Source: Brooklawnia propionicigenes (GTDB lineage: Bacteria > Actinomycetota > Actinomycetes > Propionibacteriales > Propionibacteriaceae). From it: 64,000 bases of DNA. Numbering within the stretch: the stretch's first letter is position 1; every line of letters starts with the position of its first letter. The translations under genes were made by a program, and so were the position numbers. Positions 1 to 10,800 of this stretch are shown here, piece after piece. Under the pieces are notes generated by a model, which worked only from the letters and a program-made list of their open reading frames with translations, had not been told where the DNA came from and did not search any database. The stretch spans positions 1,932,939 to 1,996,938 of the forward strand of contig NZ_AP028056.1 of NCBI RefSeq assembly GCF_030297015.1. Reading direction: 5' to 3'.

Positions 1-119
1 AGAAGGCCATGCCCGCCCACAAGGTCGGACGCCTCTGGAAGTTCCAGGCCAGCGAGATCGACGACTGGGTGCGACGAGGTGGCGCTGCCGCCGACTCCGA
101 ACCCCTCCCACCAGGGTGA
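1..119 (+). CDS. Excisionase-type HTH DNA-binding protein, C-terminal end (partial)
   Basis: The window opens inside a reading frame (codons from base 3) that ends with TGA at 117-119. The visible 38 residues contain MPAHKVGRLWKF followed by EIDDWVRRG. This is the usual second half of the short excisionase/MerR-like helix-turn-helix proteins, in which the recognition helix is followed by a basic wing with a conserved Trp. The N-terminus lies before the window. It sits 88 bp upstream of the helicase gene in the same direction, so it may regulate the defence operon or be an island directionality factor; the sequence does not decide between these. Confidence 0.7.
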   Translation, partial: KAMPAHKVGRLWKFQASEIDDWVRRGGAAADSEPLPPG

Positions 120-207
120 GCACTTCGCTCGCCCGAGCCGTCGCTGACACTTTGTCGGTGGCACCCCATATCCTGATCCACTGCCCAAAACCGGAAGGAG
201 GCACCTC

Positions 208-3200
208 GTGACGGAAGCGACGACCGACGCGACGTTGACGCTCGCGACGCTGCGTGCGGGTCAGCGCCTCCGTGGCCTGGTGCCGGGGCAGACGGTCACG
301 CTGATCGCCATCGATCCCATCGACGCTGAGCTGTTCGAGGTCTTCTACCGCGACGACTCCGGTCGCAGCGGTGCCCGCGCGATCACTGATGCTGACGCGG
401 CGCGCTTCGAGATCGCGGGCGACTTCGACTCCGCCCCCGCGTACGACGCGGACCCGGATGAGTTTCGACTCGCAGCCGAGGCGCTGCGGATCAAGTACGC
501 GGCGCTGTACGACCCGATGGTTGCGGTCAACAGTTCGGACGTGGACCCGCTGCCGCACCAGATTCGCGCGGTCTACGAGGAACTCCTGCCACGCATCCCG
601 CTACGGTTCCTGCTCGCCGACGACCCCGGCGCTGGCAAGACGATCATGGCCGGCCTGTATCTGAAGGAACTGATCCTGCGCTCGGACTGCGAACGAGCGA
701 TCATCGTCGCTCCCGGCGGGCTCGTGGAGCAGTGGCGCGAGGAACTCAGTCAGAAGTTCGACCTGCGCTTCGAAATCTTCAGCCGCCAGATGGTCGATGA
801 CGCCCAGGGCCGCAACGTCTTCGCTGAGCACCCGTTCCTTATCGCCCGCATGGACCAGCTCTCCCGCAGCGAAGACCTGACCGAGCAACTCGGCGAGGTC
901 ACCTGGGATGTCGCCGTCGTTGACGAGGCCCACCGCATGTCGGCCCACTACTCCTCATGGGCGGGCGAAGTCGACGAGACCAGGCGCTTCAAACTCGGAC
1001 GGCTGCTGTCGGAGACCGCGCACAACTTCCTGCTGATGACCGCGACCCCGCACGCGGGCAAGGAAGAAGACTTCCAGCTGTTCATGTCGCTGCTGGATCG
1101 CGACCGCTTCGAGGGCCAGTACCGGCAAGGCGTACACCGCACCGACACCGACGGCCTGATGCGCCGCATGGTGAAGGAAGACCTGCTCACCTTCGAAGGC
1201 AAGCCGCTGTTCCCCGAACGCAAGGCCTACACCGTTGAGTACGAGCTGAGCCCGGCCGAGCGAGACCTCTATGAGCAAGTCACCGACTACGTCCGCACCG
1301 AGATGGGGCGTGCTGAGCGGATCGCCCAGGCCGGGGACAAGAAGCGCGGCAACAACGTCGGGTTCGCGCTCACCGTGCTGCAACGCCGACTCGCCTCCAG
1401 CCCCGAAGCGATCCTGCGATCCCTGGAACGACGCCAGCAGCGCCTCGACACGAAACTGCGCGAAATGCAGCGCATCACCGACGACGCACGCTTCAGCACC
1501 TCTATCGCCTCACACATCGACGAATGGACCACGGGCAAGACCACGCTCGATTTCGGAAGCGACGCACTACCTGCGTTTTCGGTCGACGACTTCGACGACT
1601 TCGACGAGGAAACGACCGACGAGGAACGCGCCCAGTTCGAGGAACAGGCAGACCAGGTTGTCGATCTCGCCACGGCCGCGCAGACAATCCCCGAGCTGCG
1701 GGCAGAGATCGCGATCCTCGAAGACCTCATCAAAGTAGCCCGGCGCGTCCGGCTGCAAGACGATGACAAGAAGTGGGTGCAGCTGCGCACCATCCTCGAC
1801 GAGCAGCTCCTGACCCACGACGGCTCCGGGGATGCGCGCAAGATCATCATCTTCACCGAGCACCGCGACACCCTTGACTACCTGCAAGCCAAGATCACCG
1901 CCCAGTTTGGGCGCGCCGATTCGGTCATCACCATCCACGGTGGCACCCGACGCGAAGACCGCAAGCTCGCCCGCGAACGCTTCACCCACAACCCCGACAC
2001 CGTGGTCCTGCTGGCCACGGACGCCGCCGGGGAAGGTCTGAACCTTCAACGTGCGCACCTGATGGTGAACTACGACCTGCCGTGGAACCCGAACCGCATC
2101 GAGCAGCGCTTCGGCCGCATCCACCGCATCGGCCAGCGCGAGGTCTGCCACCTGTGGAACATGGTCGCCAAAGACACCCGCGAAGGCGACGTGTTCACAC
2201 GGCTGCTGGCGAAGATCGACCAGATGTCAATCGCCTACAACGGCAACCTGTTCAACGTGCTCGGCGACGCCGACGCCTTCCAAGAGCGGTCGCTGCGTGA
2301 CCTGCTGATCGAGGCGATCCGCTACGGCGACCAGCCCCAGATCAAGGCCAAGCTCGACCGCATCATCGACGCCGGTGTCTCCCACGGCCTCGACGAGATG
2401 CTCGCCGAGCGCGCGCTCCACCCCGAGATGTTCTCTGCGCTCAACCTCGACGAGGTGCGGGCACGGATGGAGAAGGCCCGCGAGCGCCGACTCCAGCCTG
2501 GTTACATCGCCGCCTTCTTCCTCCCCGCGCTCACACGGCTCGGCGGGCGCATCCGCAAGCGCGAGAAGGGCCGCTACGAGATCACCCGCGTCCCGGCCCG
2601 CGTGATCGACGCGGCGCGTCGCCTCAACCGGTGGGCGCCCGTCGCTGAGCAGTACGAGCGCGTCACCTTCGAACTCTCACGGATGCACCCCGACGGTCTC
2701 GCCGATGCCTCCCTGATTGCACCTGGCCACCCGTTGCTGCATGCCGTCATCGAGGCAACCATTGATGACCTCGGCCCCACCCTCAAGCAGGGCACGGTGC
2801 TGGTTGATCGACGCTCCAAGCAGACCGATGCGCCGATGCTGATGTTCAGCGTTGAGCAGCGCATCGAGAATACGGTTGCCGATGCCGACACGGTCTCTCA
2901 TCACTTCGACTACCCGCTCCTCGAACAAGACGGCACCGTCACCGTCTCCGCCGCACCGCCGTACCTCGAATTCGACCGACCCGACTCGACCGAGGCCGAA
3001 GCCGTGGCTGAGATCGCGGGCAGCGACTGGGCGCGGCAGAACCACGAGAAGCTCGTACGCGCCTGGGCGTACCGCGAGGGTCTCCAGCCGCGCATGGACG
3101 AGATCAAGACCCGACTCGGCATCGAGACCGCGCGCACCCGGGCGCAGGTGAAGGATCGCCTGCTCGCCGAGATCAACCACTGGGATCGAGAACACAACCG

Positions 3201-3810
3201 CCTCGAAGCACTCGAACGCGGAGGCACCGTCGGCAGGCTCCGCGCCGAGACCGCACTCATACGTGCCCGACAGCTCGATGAACGCCTGAGCCACCGGCTC
3301 GAACAACTCGACGAGGCCACCAACCTTGTCGCCGTGCCCGCCGTCATCCGCGGCGCCGCACTCGTCGTCCCCAGTGCACTCCTCGCGACCGGTGCCGAGC
3401 CTGAAGCGCAGACCTTCGCACGTCAGACCGAGGAAGTCGAGCGTCGAGCCGTCGAAGCTGTGCTTGCTGCCGAGCGAGCACTCGGACGGGAACCGGTCGA
3501 GATGCCGCGCAACAACCCCGGCTACGACATCCAGTCCACCGACCAGAGCGGCCTCGTCCACTACATCGAGGTCAAGGGCCGCATCGAAGGCTCCGACACG
3601 TTCACCATAACCACGAACGAGATTACCTTCGCCCAGACCCAATGCGACCGTCACCGGCTCGCCCTGGTCGAGGTCTCGACCAGTGGTGCCGCCAACGACC
3701 AGTTGCGCTACGTGAGCGACGCCTTCACCCACCTTGAGCCATCCGCGACCACCCGCTCCTACAACGAGGTCTGGCGCGACTACTGGGAACGCGGAGGACC
3801 ACCGCGATGA
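208..3810 (+). CDS. SNF2-family helicase with C-terminal DUF3883 domain (Hma/DISARM DrmD-like)
   Basis: A 1200-residue SNF2 superfamily 2 ATPase. The GTG start at 208 has a good GGAAGGAG site at 193-200. Walker A is GAGKT at residues 141-145, the DEAH box is at 239-242, and helicase motif VI (EQRFGRIHRIGQ) begins at about 632. The last 100 residues (NNPGYDI at about 1102, IEVKGR at 1120-1125) look like a DUF3883 PD-(D/E)XK-related domain. Long helicases of this type occur in DISARM (DrmD) and in helicase-methylase-ATPase defence loci, where they are thought to translocate on or remodel invading DNA. Its stop overlaps the next start (ATGA). No DrmA, DrmB or DrmC is present, so I read the locus as Hma-like rather than DISARM. 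Family is certain; system name is inference. Confidence 0.88.
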   Translation: MTEATTDATLTLATLRAGQRLRGLVPGQTVTLIAIDPIDAELFEVFYRDDSGRSGARAITDADAARFEIAGDFDSAPAYDADPDEFRLAAEALRIKYAALYDPMVAVNSSDVDPLPHQIRAVYEELLPRIPLRFLLADDPGAGKTIMAGLYLKELILRSDCERAIIVAPGGLVEQWREELSQKFDLRFEIFSRQMVDDAQGRNVFAEHPFLIARMDQLSRSEDLTEQLGEVTWDVAVVDEAHRMSAHYSSWAGEVDETRRFKLGRLLSETAHNFLLMTATPHAGKEEDFQLFMSLLDRDRFEGQYRQGVHRTDTDGLMRRMVKEDLLTFEGKPLFPERKAYTVEYELSPAERDLYEQVTDYVRTEMGRAERIAQAGDKKRGNNVGFALTVLQRRLASSPEAILRSLERRQQRLDTKLREMQRITDDARFSTSIASHIDEWTTGKTTLDFGSDALPAFSVDDFDDFDEETTDEERAQFEEQADQVVDLATAAQTIPELRAEIAILEDLIKVARRVRLQDDDKKWVQLRTILDEQLLTHDGSGDARKIIIFTEHRDTLDYLQAKITAQFGRADSVITIHGGTRREDRKLARERFTHNPDTVVLLATDAAGEGLNLQRAHLMVNYDLPWNPNRIEQRFGRIHRIGQREVCHLWNMVAKDTREGDVFTRLLAKIDQMSIAYNGNLFNVLGDADAFQERSLRDLLIEAIRYGDQPQIKAKLDRIIDAGVSHGLDEMLAERALHPEMFSALNLDEVRARMEKARERRLQPGYIAAFFLPALTRLGGRIRKREKGRYEITRVPARVIDAARRLNRWAPVAEQYERVTFELSRMHPDGLADASLIAPGHPLLHAVIEATIDDLGPTLKQGTVLVDRRSKQTDAPMLMFSVEQRIENTVADADTVSHHFDYPLLEQDGTVTVSAAPPYLEFDRPDSTEAEAVAEIAGSDWARQNHEKLVRAWAYREGLQPRMDEIKTRLGIETARTRAQVKDRLLAEINHWDREHNRLEALERGGTVGRLRAETALIRARQLDERLSHRLEQLDEATNLVAVPAVIRGAALVVPSALLATGAEPEAQTFARQTEEVERRAVEAVLAAERALGREPVEMPRNNPGYDIQSTDQSGLVHYIEVKGRIEGSDTFTITTNEITFAQTQCDRHRLALVEVSTSGAANDQLRYVSDAFTHLEPSATTRSYNEVWRDYWERGGPPR

Positions 3811-6635
3811 CCCACACCACTGACAGCAACCAGCCCGACGCCAGCGAGAGAAGCACAGTGACCAACGCGCCCAAGAAGAAGCTCATCGAAGTAGGGCTGC
3901 CGCTCGAAGCGATCAATCGCGAGTCTTCTCGGGAGAAGTCGATCCGCCACGGCCACCCGTCAACACTGCACCTTTGGTGGTCGAGGAAGCCCTTGGCAAC
4001 GGCGCGAGCCGTCCTCCTGGCTCAGTTGGTGGACGACCCCTCATCGCGCGCTCACGAGTTCCCGACGGTTGAGCTGCAGGACGCTGAACGACGTCGGCTA
4101 CACGAGTTGATCGCGGAGCTCATCGTCTGGGAGAACTCGAACGACCCTGACCTATTGGCTCGTGCACGAGCCGAGATCAAGAAGAGCAACGGTGGTCAGA
4201 TGCCGCGACTTGCTGACCCTTTCGCGGGGGGTGGATCCATCCCTTTGGAAGCGCACCGGTTGGGGCTTGAGGCCTACGCGAGTGATCTGAACCCTGTCGC
4301 AGTGCTCCTCTGCAACGCGATGATCGATGTCCCGTCGCGCTTTGCCGCAACACCCCCAGTGTCGCCGACTGTTGAAGGTCAGACAACACCTTGGTCGGGC
4401 ACCGACGGTCTTGCTGCTGATGTTCGAGACTACGGGAAGTGGGTCAGTGACGAGGCGTTTCGTCGTATCGGCCACCATTTCCCTCGGGCTGTAGCTCCTG
4501 GCGGCACCGAACATACCGTGATCGCGTGGAAGTGGGCTCGCACAGTCAGGAGCCCTAACCCTGCGAACCCGATTGAGACTCCGCTCGTGAACTCCTGGTG
4601 GTTGAGTAAGCGAAAAGGGCGTGAAGCCTTTGTTTCACCATCCATCGAAAACGGTTCGATTACGTACACGGTCGTCCACGATCCAAGCGGGCCACCGTCT
4701 GATGGCACCGTCGGCCGGAAAGGTGGTGCCGTTGTCGGCGACGACACGCCTTTCAGCCTGAACTACGTTCGTGAAGAGGGACGCTCCGGGCGCATCGGGC
4801 AGCACATGATCGCGATTGTCGCAGAGGGACCTCGTGGGCGGTTGTACCTTTCGCCCTCAACGGCGCACATCGCCGCCGCCACAGTGGAACGTCCCGATGA
4901 TGTCCCGGAGGGTGAGATCGGCCACTACCCACGTGACATCAAGACTCAGACGTACGGAATGACTCGGTGGGCAGACCTCTTCACCAACCGACAACTCCTG
5001 ACCCTCACCACGTTCAGTGATCTCATTTCTGAAGTCCGCCAACGGGTGCTGTCAGATGCAGTCAGTGCAGGAATGGACAGTGGGAGATCGCTCGACGACG
5101 GTGGCTCCGGAGCAGAAGCCTATGCTGATGCAATAGCCACCTATCTGGCGCTCTCGCTCAGCCGCATGACGGATAGATACTCGAATCTTTGCAGTTGGGA
5201 CTCCAGTCGGGACAGCGCACGTAACGTCTTCGCACGTCAGGCCATCCCGATGATCTGGGACTTCGCCGAGGTCAACCCCTTCTCTGACTCGACAGGCAAC
5301 TTCCTGGGTCAGGTCGAGTGGGTCGCGAAGGTACTCGAAAGCCTGCCCACCGGCTCCGGTCCCGGGGTTGCTGAGCAACGGGACGCAGGTTCGGTGGACT
5401 ACCGGGGAGTCGCAGTTTCAACTGATCCGCCGTACTACGACTACATCGGATACTCTGACCTATCAGACTTCTTCTACGTCTGGCTTCGGCGATCCCTCCG
5501 AGATGTGCGACCGGAAGCCGTCAGGACGTTGCTGACGCCGAAGGCTGACGAGCTGGTCGCGAATCCTCATCGCCACAATGGCAAGGATGGCGCAGAGCAG
5601 TTCTTCATCGACGGATTCAACGATGTCTTCCGGAAGATGCGGCATACAGCCGCCTCGGACATCCCACTGACTGTGTACTACGCGTACAAGCAGCAAGATG
5701 CGGGGATCGACGGGCAGGTTTCAACGGGCTGGTACACCTTGCTCAGCGGACTGATCAGTACGGGTTGGGAAGTCACCGCAACATGGCCAATGCGCAGTGA
5801 GATGTCCAACCGTCCGCTGTCTCAGGAAAAGAACGCCCTCGCCTCATCGATTGTCTTGGCCTGCCGACCGCGCCCTGAAGACGCCCCTGCAACGACACGT
5901 CGCGCATTGGTTGCTGCTTTGAAGGCAGAGCTGCCGGAGGCACTTCGGCGGCTCATGCAGGGTGCGGTCGCTCCGGTCGACCTAGCTCAGGCGGCCATCG
6001 GACCAGGCATCGGGGTCTTCTCTCGGTATTCGCGCGTGCGCGAAGCTGACGGCTCCGACATGAGCGTGCGAGACGCACTCCTCCTAATCAACGCAACTCT
6101 GGACGAGGTGTTGGGCGAGCAGGAGTCAGACTTCGATCCAGACACTCGCTTCGCCGTGAAGTGGTATCGGCAGTACGGGTGGGGCCAGGAGAACTCGGGC
6201 ATCGCTGATCAGTTGGCACGCTCATCGGATACTTCAGTGGGCGCCTTGGAGCGCGGTGGCATCTTCGAAGCCAAGGGGGGCAAGGCTCACCTCCTCTCGC
6301 CGTCTCAGTTGGCGGGTCAGTGGGATGCAACAGTCGATGAACGAGTCAGCGTCTGGGAGGCGACCGTCCGCTTGGCCGCCGTGATGGCCAAGGACGGGGC
6401 CGACAAGGTGGCTGAGTTGTTGCCGTCGGTGCACACACGCGTGAACCTTGACGCAGTGAAGGAACTGGGCTTCCTGCTGTTCCACGAGGCCGAGAAGAAG
6501 AAGGACACGAAGGACGCCATCCTCTTCAACGGCTTGGTGAGCGCCTGGGGTGACGTGAACGAGCAGGCGCGCAAGTACGCCTCGACGCCACGCTCGTCAC
6601 AGCAGGCGTTCGACTTCGACGAGGACGAGGATTAG
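3807..6635 (+). CDS. DUF1156 adenine-specific DNA methyltransferase
   Basis: A 942-residue DUF1156-type N6-adenine methyltransferase. The N-terminal block (KKLIEVGLPLEAIN, then HLWWSRKPLATARAVL) is the DUF1156 signature. The SAM-binding loop DPFAGGGSIP starts at D137, and the catalytic motif DPPYYDY starts at D540. The order SAM loop then DPPY and the very long insert between them are normal for this family. The gene is translationally coupled to the helicase by an ATGA overlap and ends 3 bp before the DUF1016 gene. It probably marks self DNA for the neighbouring helicase, ATPase and nucleases. Its middle part (about 4.0-5.9 kb) reads visibly less GC-biased at third codon positions than the helicase, which may mean a separate transfer history; I did not compute this. 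Confidence 0.9.
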   Translation: MTHTTDSNQPDASERSTVTNAPKKKLIEVGLPLEAINRESSREKSIRHGHPSTLHLWWSRKPLATARAVLLAQLVDDPSSRAHEFPTVELQDAERRRLHELIAELIVWENSNDPDLLARARAEIKKSNGGQMPRLADPFAGGGSIPLEAHRLGLEAYASDLNPVAVLLCNAMIDVPSRFAATPPVSPTVEGQTTPWSGTDGLAADVRDYGKWVSDEAFRRIGHHFPRAVAPGGTEHTVIAWKWARTVRSPNPANPIETPLVNSWWLSKRKGREAFVSPSIENGSITYTVVHDPSGPPSDGTVGRKGGAVVGDDTPFSLNYVREEGRSGRIGQHMIAIVAEGPRGRLYLSPSTAHIAAATVERPDDVPEGEIGHYPRDIKTQTYGMTRWADLFTNRQLLTLTTFSDLISEVRQRVLSDAVSAGMDSGRSLDDGGSGAEAYADAIATYLALSLSRMTDRYSNLCSWDSSRDSARNVFARQAIPMIWDFAEVNPFSDSTGNFLGQVEWVAKVLESLPTGSGPGVAEQRDAGSVDYRGVAVSTDPPYYDYIGYSDLSDFFYVWLRRSLRDVRPEAVRTLLTPKADELVANPHRHNGKDGAEQFFIDGFNDVFRKMRHTAASDIPLTVYYAYKQQDAGIDGQVSTGWYTLLSGLISTGWEVTATWPMRSEMSNRPLSQEKNALASSIVLACRPRPEDAPATTRRALVAALKAELPEALRRLMQGAVAPVDLAQAAIGPGIGVFSRYSRVREADGSDMSVRDALLLINATLDEVLGEQESDFDPDTRFAVKWYRQYGWGQENSGIADQLARSSDTSVGALERGGIFEAKGGKAHLLSPSQLAGQWDATVDERVSVWEATVRLAAVMAKDGADKVAELLPSVHTRVNLDAVKELGFLLFHEAEKKKDTKDAILFNGLVSAWGDVNEQARKYASTPRSSQQAFDFDEDED

Positions 6636-6638
6636 GTC

Positions 6639-7757
6639 GTGCCTGGCAGTCGAGATCAAGCCCGGAGCGGTGGCGCAGCGGCGCGTCGCTCTGGCGCGGA
6701 CCTGACTCCGTTCCGGGCCATCGCGGAGTCGGTCAGCGCCGAGGGCGGCGAACTCGTAGAGCAGGTGTCGGCTCTGATCGACCAGGCGCAGGCGTTCGCG
6801 GCCGCGCAGGTGAACGCGACCTTGACGCTGCGGAACTGGTACATCGGTCGCTTGATCGATGTGGCCGTGCTGCGCGAAGGACGCGCCGGGCACGACCAGG
6901 AACTTGTTGCGTCGCTGGCGCAACAACTGACCTCACGGTACGGGCGAGGCTACGACCGAACGAACCTGTATCGGATGGTGCGATTCTCCCAGCAGTTCAC
7001 CGAGCCCGAACTTGTTGCGTCACTGGCGCAACAAGTCAGTTGGACCCACTTCCGCGAGCTGCTTCCGCTCGCAACCGACGACGCACGAGCCTTCTACGTG
7101 AAGGAGATCATCGACCGCCACCTCAGCGTCCGTGACCTGCGCCACGCCATCTCCCGCAAGGCGTTCGAGCGCCGTGAGATCGCGGACTCGCAGATTCCCG
7201 AGGGCTCGGCAGTCCCGTTGGATGCCTTCCGCGACCCGATGCTGCTGGACATGCTCGGGCTGGCCGACACCTTCTTGGAGCGCGACCTCGAAGCGGCTCT
7301 GCGCCACGACATGGAGTCGTTCCTGTTGGAGGTCGGTCGCGGGTGGGCGTTCGTCGAACGCCAGAAGCGCATGACCTTCGATGGAGACGACTACTACCTC
7401 GACTTGCTGTTCTACTCCCGTCCACTGCGTCGGCTGATCGCGGTGGAGTTGAAGGTCGGCAAGTTCAAGCCGAGCTACCAGGGGCAGATGAATTTCTACC
7501 TGAAGTGGCTGGATCGGCACGAACGCCAGGCAGACGAGAATCCGCCCATCGGCCTCATCCTGTGTACCGAGGCGAGCCGCGACCAGATCGAGCTGCTCGA
7601 ACTGCACAAGGACGGGATCGTGGTCGCCGAATACTGGACGACCCTGCCTCCGAAGGCGGAGCTCCAGGCCCGTATCCAAGCGGTCTACCGGGAGGCGCAG
7701 GAGCGGATCGCCCGCAGGCAGCTGACCGCAGCGGCGGAAGAAGACATTGATGAGTAG
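6639..7757 (+). CDS. DUF1016 (YhcG-like) PD-(D/E)XK nuclease family protein
   Basis: A 372-residue DUF1016 protein starting at GTG 6639. The N-terminal half carries the duplicated ELVASLAQQ helices typical of DUF1016_N, around residues 85-130. The C-terminal half has the PD-(D/E)XK core: D255 in YYLDLLFY, then E270-L-K272 in IAVELKVGKF, followed by YQGQMNFYL. Catalytic residues look intact, so a nuclease is plausible; the substrate is unknown. It sits between the methyltransferase and the ATPase, 3 bp and 61 bp away, on the same strand. In Hma-type loci such insertions between core genes have been described as embedded candidate defences. It may instead be an integral subunit. Confidence 0.85.
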   Translation: MPGSRDQARSGGAAARRSGADLTPFRAIAESVSAEGGELVEQVSALIDQAQAFAAAQVNATLTLRNWYIGRLIDVAVLREGRAGHDQELVASLAQQLTSRYGRGYDRTNLYRMVRFSQQFTEPELVASLAQQVSWTHFRELLPLATDDARAFYVKEIIDRHLSVRDLRHAISRKAFERREIADSQIPEGSAVPLDAFRDPMLLDMLGLADTFLERDLEAALRHDMESFLLEVGRGWAFVERQKRMTFDGDDYYLDLLFYSRPLRRLIAVELKVGKFKPSYQGQMNFYLKWLDRHERQADENPPIGLILCTEASRDQIELLELHKDGIVVAEYWTTLPPKAELQARIQAVYREAQERIARRQLTAAAEEDIDE

Positions 7758-7818
7758 GGATTGGCAGGCTCTGAACAGGGCCTCGTCGGCAGCAAGTAGT
7801 GGGTTCTAGGAGACAACG

Positions 7819-10800
7819 ATGGCGATGAACAACCGAGATCGAGTGGGCAAGGCGTTCGACCTGCTCTCCGAGGGGCTCCTGGATGAGGTCGATGAGGTGA
7901 TGACGCGGGCCTATAAGACTCCGGACTGGCCGGCCGCGTGGGCGAAGGACGACGCCCAGCGTCAGGGCGGTCCTCCGCGCACATATACGAAGCATGACGT
8001 GCAGGTACAGCTTCGCGCCATCACCGAGCAGGGCTATCACTTCAAGGACGTGCTCTCCCGTGCGCAGCAGGGCTTCGCGTCCGAGCTTCGAGAGACCCGG
8101 AACCTCTGGGCACACAACGAGCCCTTCAGCTCTGACGATGCGTCGCGGGCGCTGGACACGATTGAGCGTCTGCTGCACGCGGTCGGCGCGGTCGATTCCG
8201 CCGAGGACGTGCGGAAACTGCGCGTCGATCTGCAGCGCACAGTGTTTGAAGACCAGACCCGGAAGCAGGTCAAGCGCACGAAGGTGTCGCTCGAACCTGG
8301 CTCCGGGCTGCGTCCGTGGCGCGAGGTGATCCGGCCGCACGATGACGTGGCGCGCGGTGCGTTCACCGCGTCGGAGTTCGCGGCCGACCTGCACCTGGTG
8401 CACACCGGGCAGGCGACGAGCCCCGAGTACGGGGATCCGGTCGAGTTCTTCACTCGCACCTATCTCACCGAGGGCTTGCGTGACCTGCTGTCGCGCGCAC
8501 TTCGCCGCCTGAACGGCGAGGCAGGCGCCAGCCCAGTGGTGAACCTTCAGACCAACTTCGGCGGCGGCAAGACCCACTCGATGCTGGCGCTGTACCACCT
8601 GTTCAGCGGCACTCCGGTCAAGGACTTCCCTCAGGAACTCCAGGAACTCATCGCCGCGAACGGCAACCCCGACCTCGGCGCGCTCGATGTCCGACGGGTC
8701 GCCCTCGTCGGCACCTACCTGAAGGCCGGCTCGCCGATCATCAAGGATGACGGCACCGAGGTTCGCACGCTTTGGGGTGAACTGGCCTGGCAGCTCGGCG
8801 GGCGTGAAGCCTACGACCTGATCGCCGAGGACGACCGTGCCGGCACCAACCCCGGTGAGGCACTGCGCACCCTGATCGTGCGCTACTCGCCCTCGCTGAT
8901 CCTGATCGACGAATGGGTCGCCTACGCGCGCCAGCTCGTCACGGACAAGGAACTCCCGTCCGGTTCGTTCGAGACGCAGTTCACCTTCGCCCAGTCCCTG
9001 ACAGAGATCGTGCGTTCCGTTCCGGGCGTGATGCTCGTCGTGTCGATCCCGGCATCCGACACGGGCACCGAAGGACGTGGCAGCGACATCGAGATCGGTG
9101 GCGCGAACGGCCAGCTCGCGCTCGAACGCCTCCAGAACGTGATCCGCCGCGTCGCGGACCAGTGGCGGCCATCCAGCAAGGACGAGTCGTTCGAGATCGT
9201 GCGCCGCCGGCTGTTCCAGGCGCCGAACGCCGAAGGACTCACGACCATCTCGGCAGTGGCGCGCAGCTTCACGAATCTCTACCGGAACAACACCGCGCTG
9301 TTCCCTCGCGATGCAGCGTCGCCGAACGACGAGTACGAGAAGCGCATCCGCGCCTCCTACCCGCTGCACCCCGAGTTGCTCGATCGCCTGTATGAGGACT
9401 GGTCGACGCTGGAGCGGTTCCAGCGCACCCGCGGCGTGCTGAAGCTCGTCTCGTCGATCGTGCACGAGCTGTGGGCATCCAACGACACGTCGCCATTGAT
9501 CCTGCCCGGCAATGTGCCGCTGGATGCGACGACGGTGAACACGGACCTGACGCAGTACCTCGAAGACCAGTGGAAGCCGATCATCGACTCTGACATCGAC
9601 GGCCCCGGATCGACCGCGCAGCAGATCGACCTCGACCGACCGAACCTCGGCCAGCGGTTCGTCACCCAGCGCATCGCACGCACGATCTTCATGGGCGCGG
9701 CCCCCAGGATCAAGAGCAGCCGGAAGGGACTCGACAAGCAGTACCTCTGGCTCGGCACTGCAGTCCCTGGTGACACGCTCGGGAACTTCGGCAGCTCCGT
9801 CGAGCTTCTCGCGCAGCGCTCGACCTACTTCTACGAGGAGCAGGGCCACTACTGGTTCGACACCCAACCCTCGGTCACCAAGACCGCGAACGACTACGCC
9901 GAACGTCTCCGCGAGGATGTCGAGACGGTGTGGAACGAGATCACCCGCCGCCTTCAAGGAGAAGAACGGGTCCGCGGCGTATTCGATCGGGTGCACATCG
10001 CGCCGTCGTCCTCGGCCGACATCCCGGACCTTGAAAACACGCGCCTGGTCATCGGACACCCGCGTCACGCCCGACGCAAGCAGGACGGAGCCGACTCGGC
10101 TGCGCACGCCTGGGTCCGTGACGCTATCGAGAGCAAGGGCGCGAGCCAGCGCATCCACCGCAACACGCTGATCTTCCTGATGGCCGACAAGAGCGAGCTG
10201 GAGAGCCTCGAAGCCGCGACCCGCAGCTACCTCGGCTGGAAGCGCGTTCAGGCCACCAGCGACAGCCTCAACCTGTCGGCACAGCAGCGCAAGCAGACTG
10301 ACGACTGGGTCTCTCGGCTCGATCAGACCGTCTCCGACCGCATCCGCGACACTTTCGTGTGGGCGGTCTACCCTGAGCAGTTCGACCCGACCAAGCCGTT
10401 CGAGCTCGTCGCCGACAGAGTGCCCGACTCCGGCGGGCGCTCGCTGGCTGAGCGTGTCAGCGCCAAGCTTGGTCGGGAGGATCAGCTCGTCACCGACTTC
10501 GGTGCGCCGATTCTCGGCTCAACGCTGCACAACGAGCTCGGTGCTCTGTGGCGCGACTCCGGTGAGATCACCGTCGGTGAGTTGTGGGGTTACTTCACCC
10601 GCTACACGTATCTGCCCCGTCTCGTCCGACGCGAGGTGCTCGACAGTGCCATCGAACAGTCGCTCTCGGCAGTGCTCGTCGACAACGAGCGCTTTGCCAT
10701 CGCTTCGGGGAAAGATGCTGGCCGCTACCGTAGCCTGCTCGTGGCGCCGAACCCCAACACCAGGATTCAGGTCACCGACAGCACACTGCTCATCGAGACC

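Noticed and set aside
208-6635. DISARM class 1 system (DrmD plus DrmMI)
   Set aside because: Helicase and methylase resemble DISARM parts, but DrmA, DrmB and DrmC are missing and a DUF499 ATPase is present, which fits Hma better.
6900-7036. Direct repeat GAACTTGTTGCGTC...CTGGCGCAACAA within the DUF1016 gene
   Set aside because: It encodes the repeated ELVASLAQQ helices normal for DUF1016 proteins, so it is a family feature rather than a DNA element.
7555-10158. 867-codon open frame on the minus strand
   Set aside because: It is antisense to the DUF1016 and DUF499 genes, whose motifs are clear. Long antisense frames are common in GC-rich coding DNA, and the product shows no domain.
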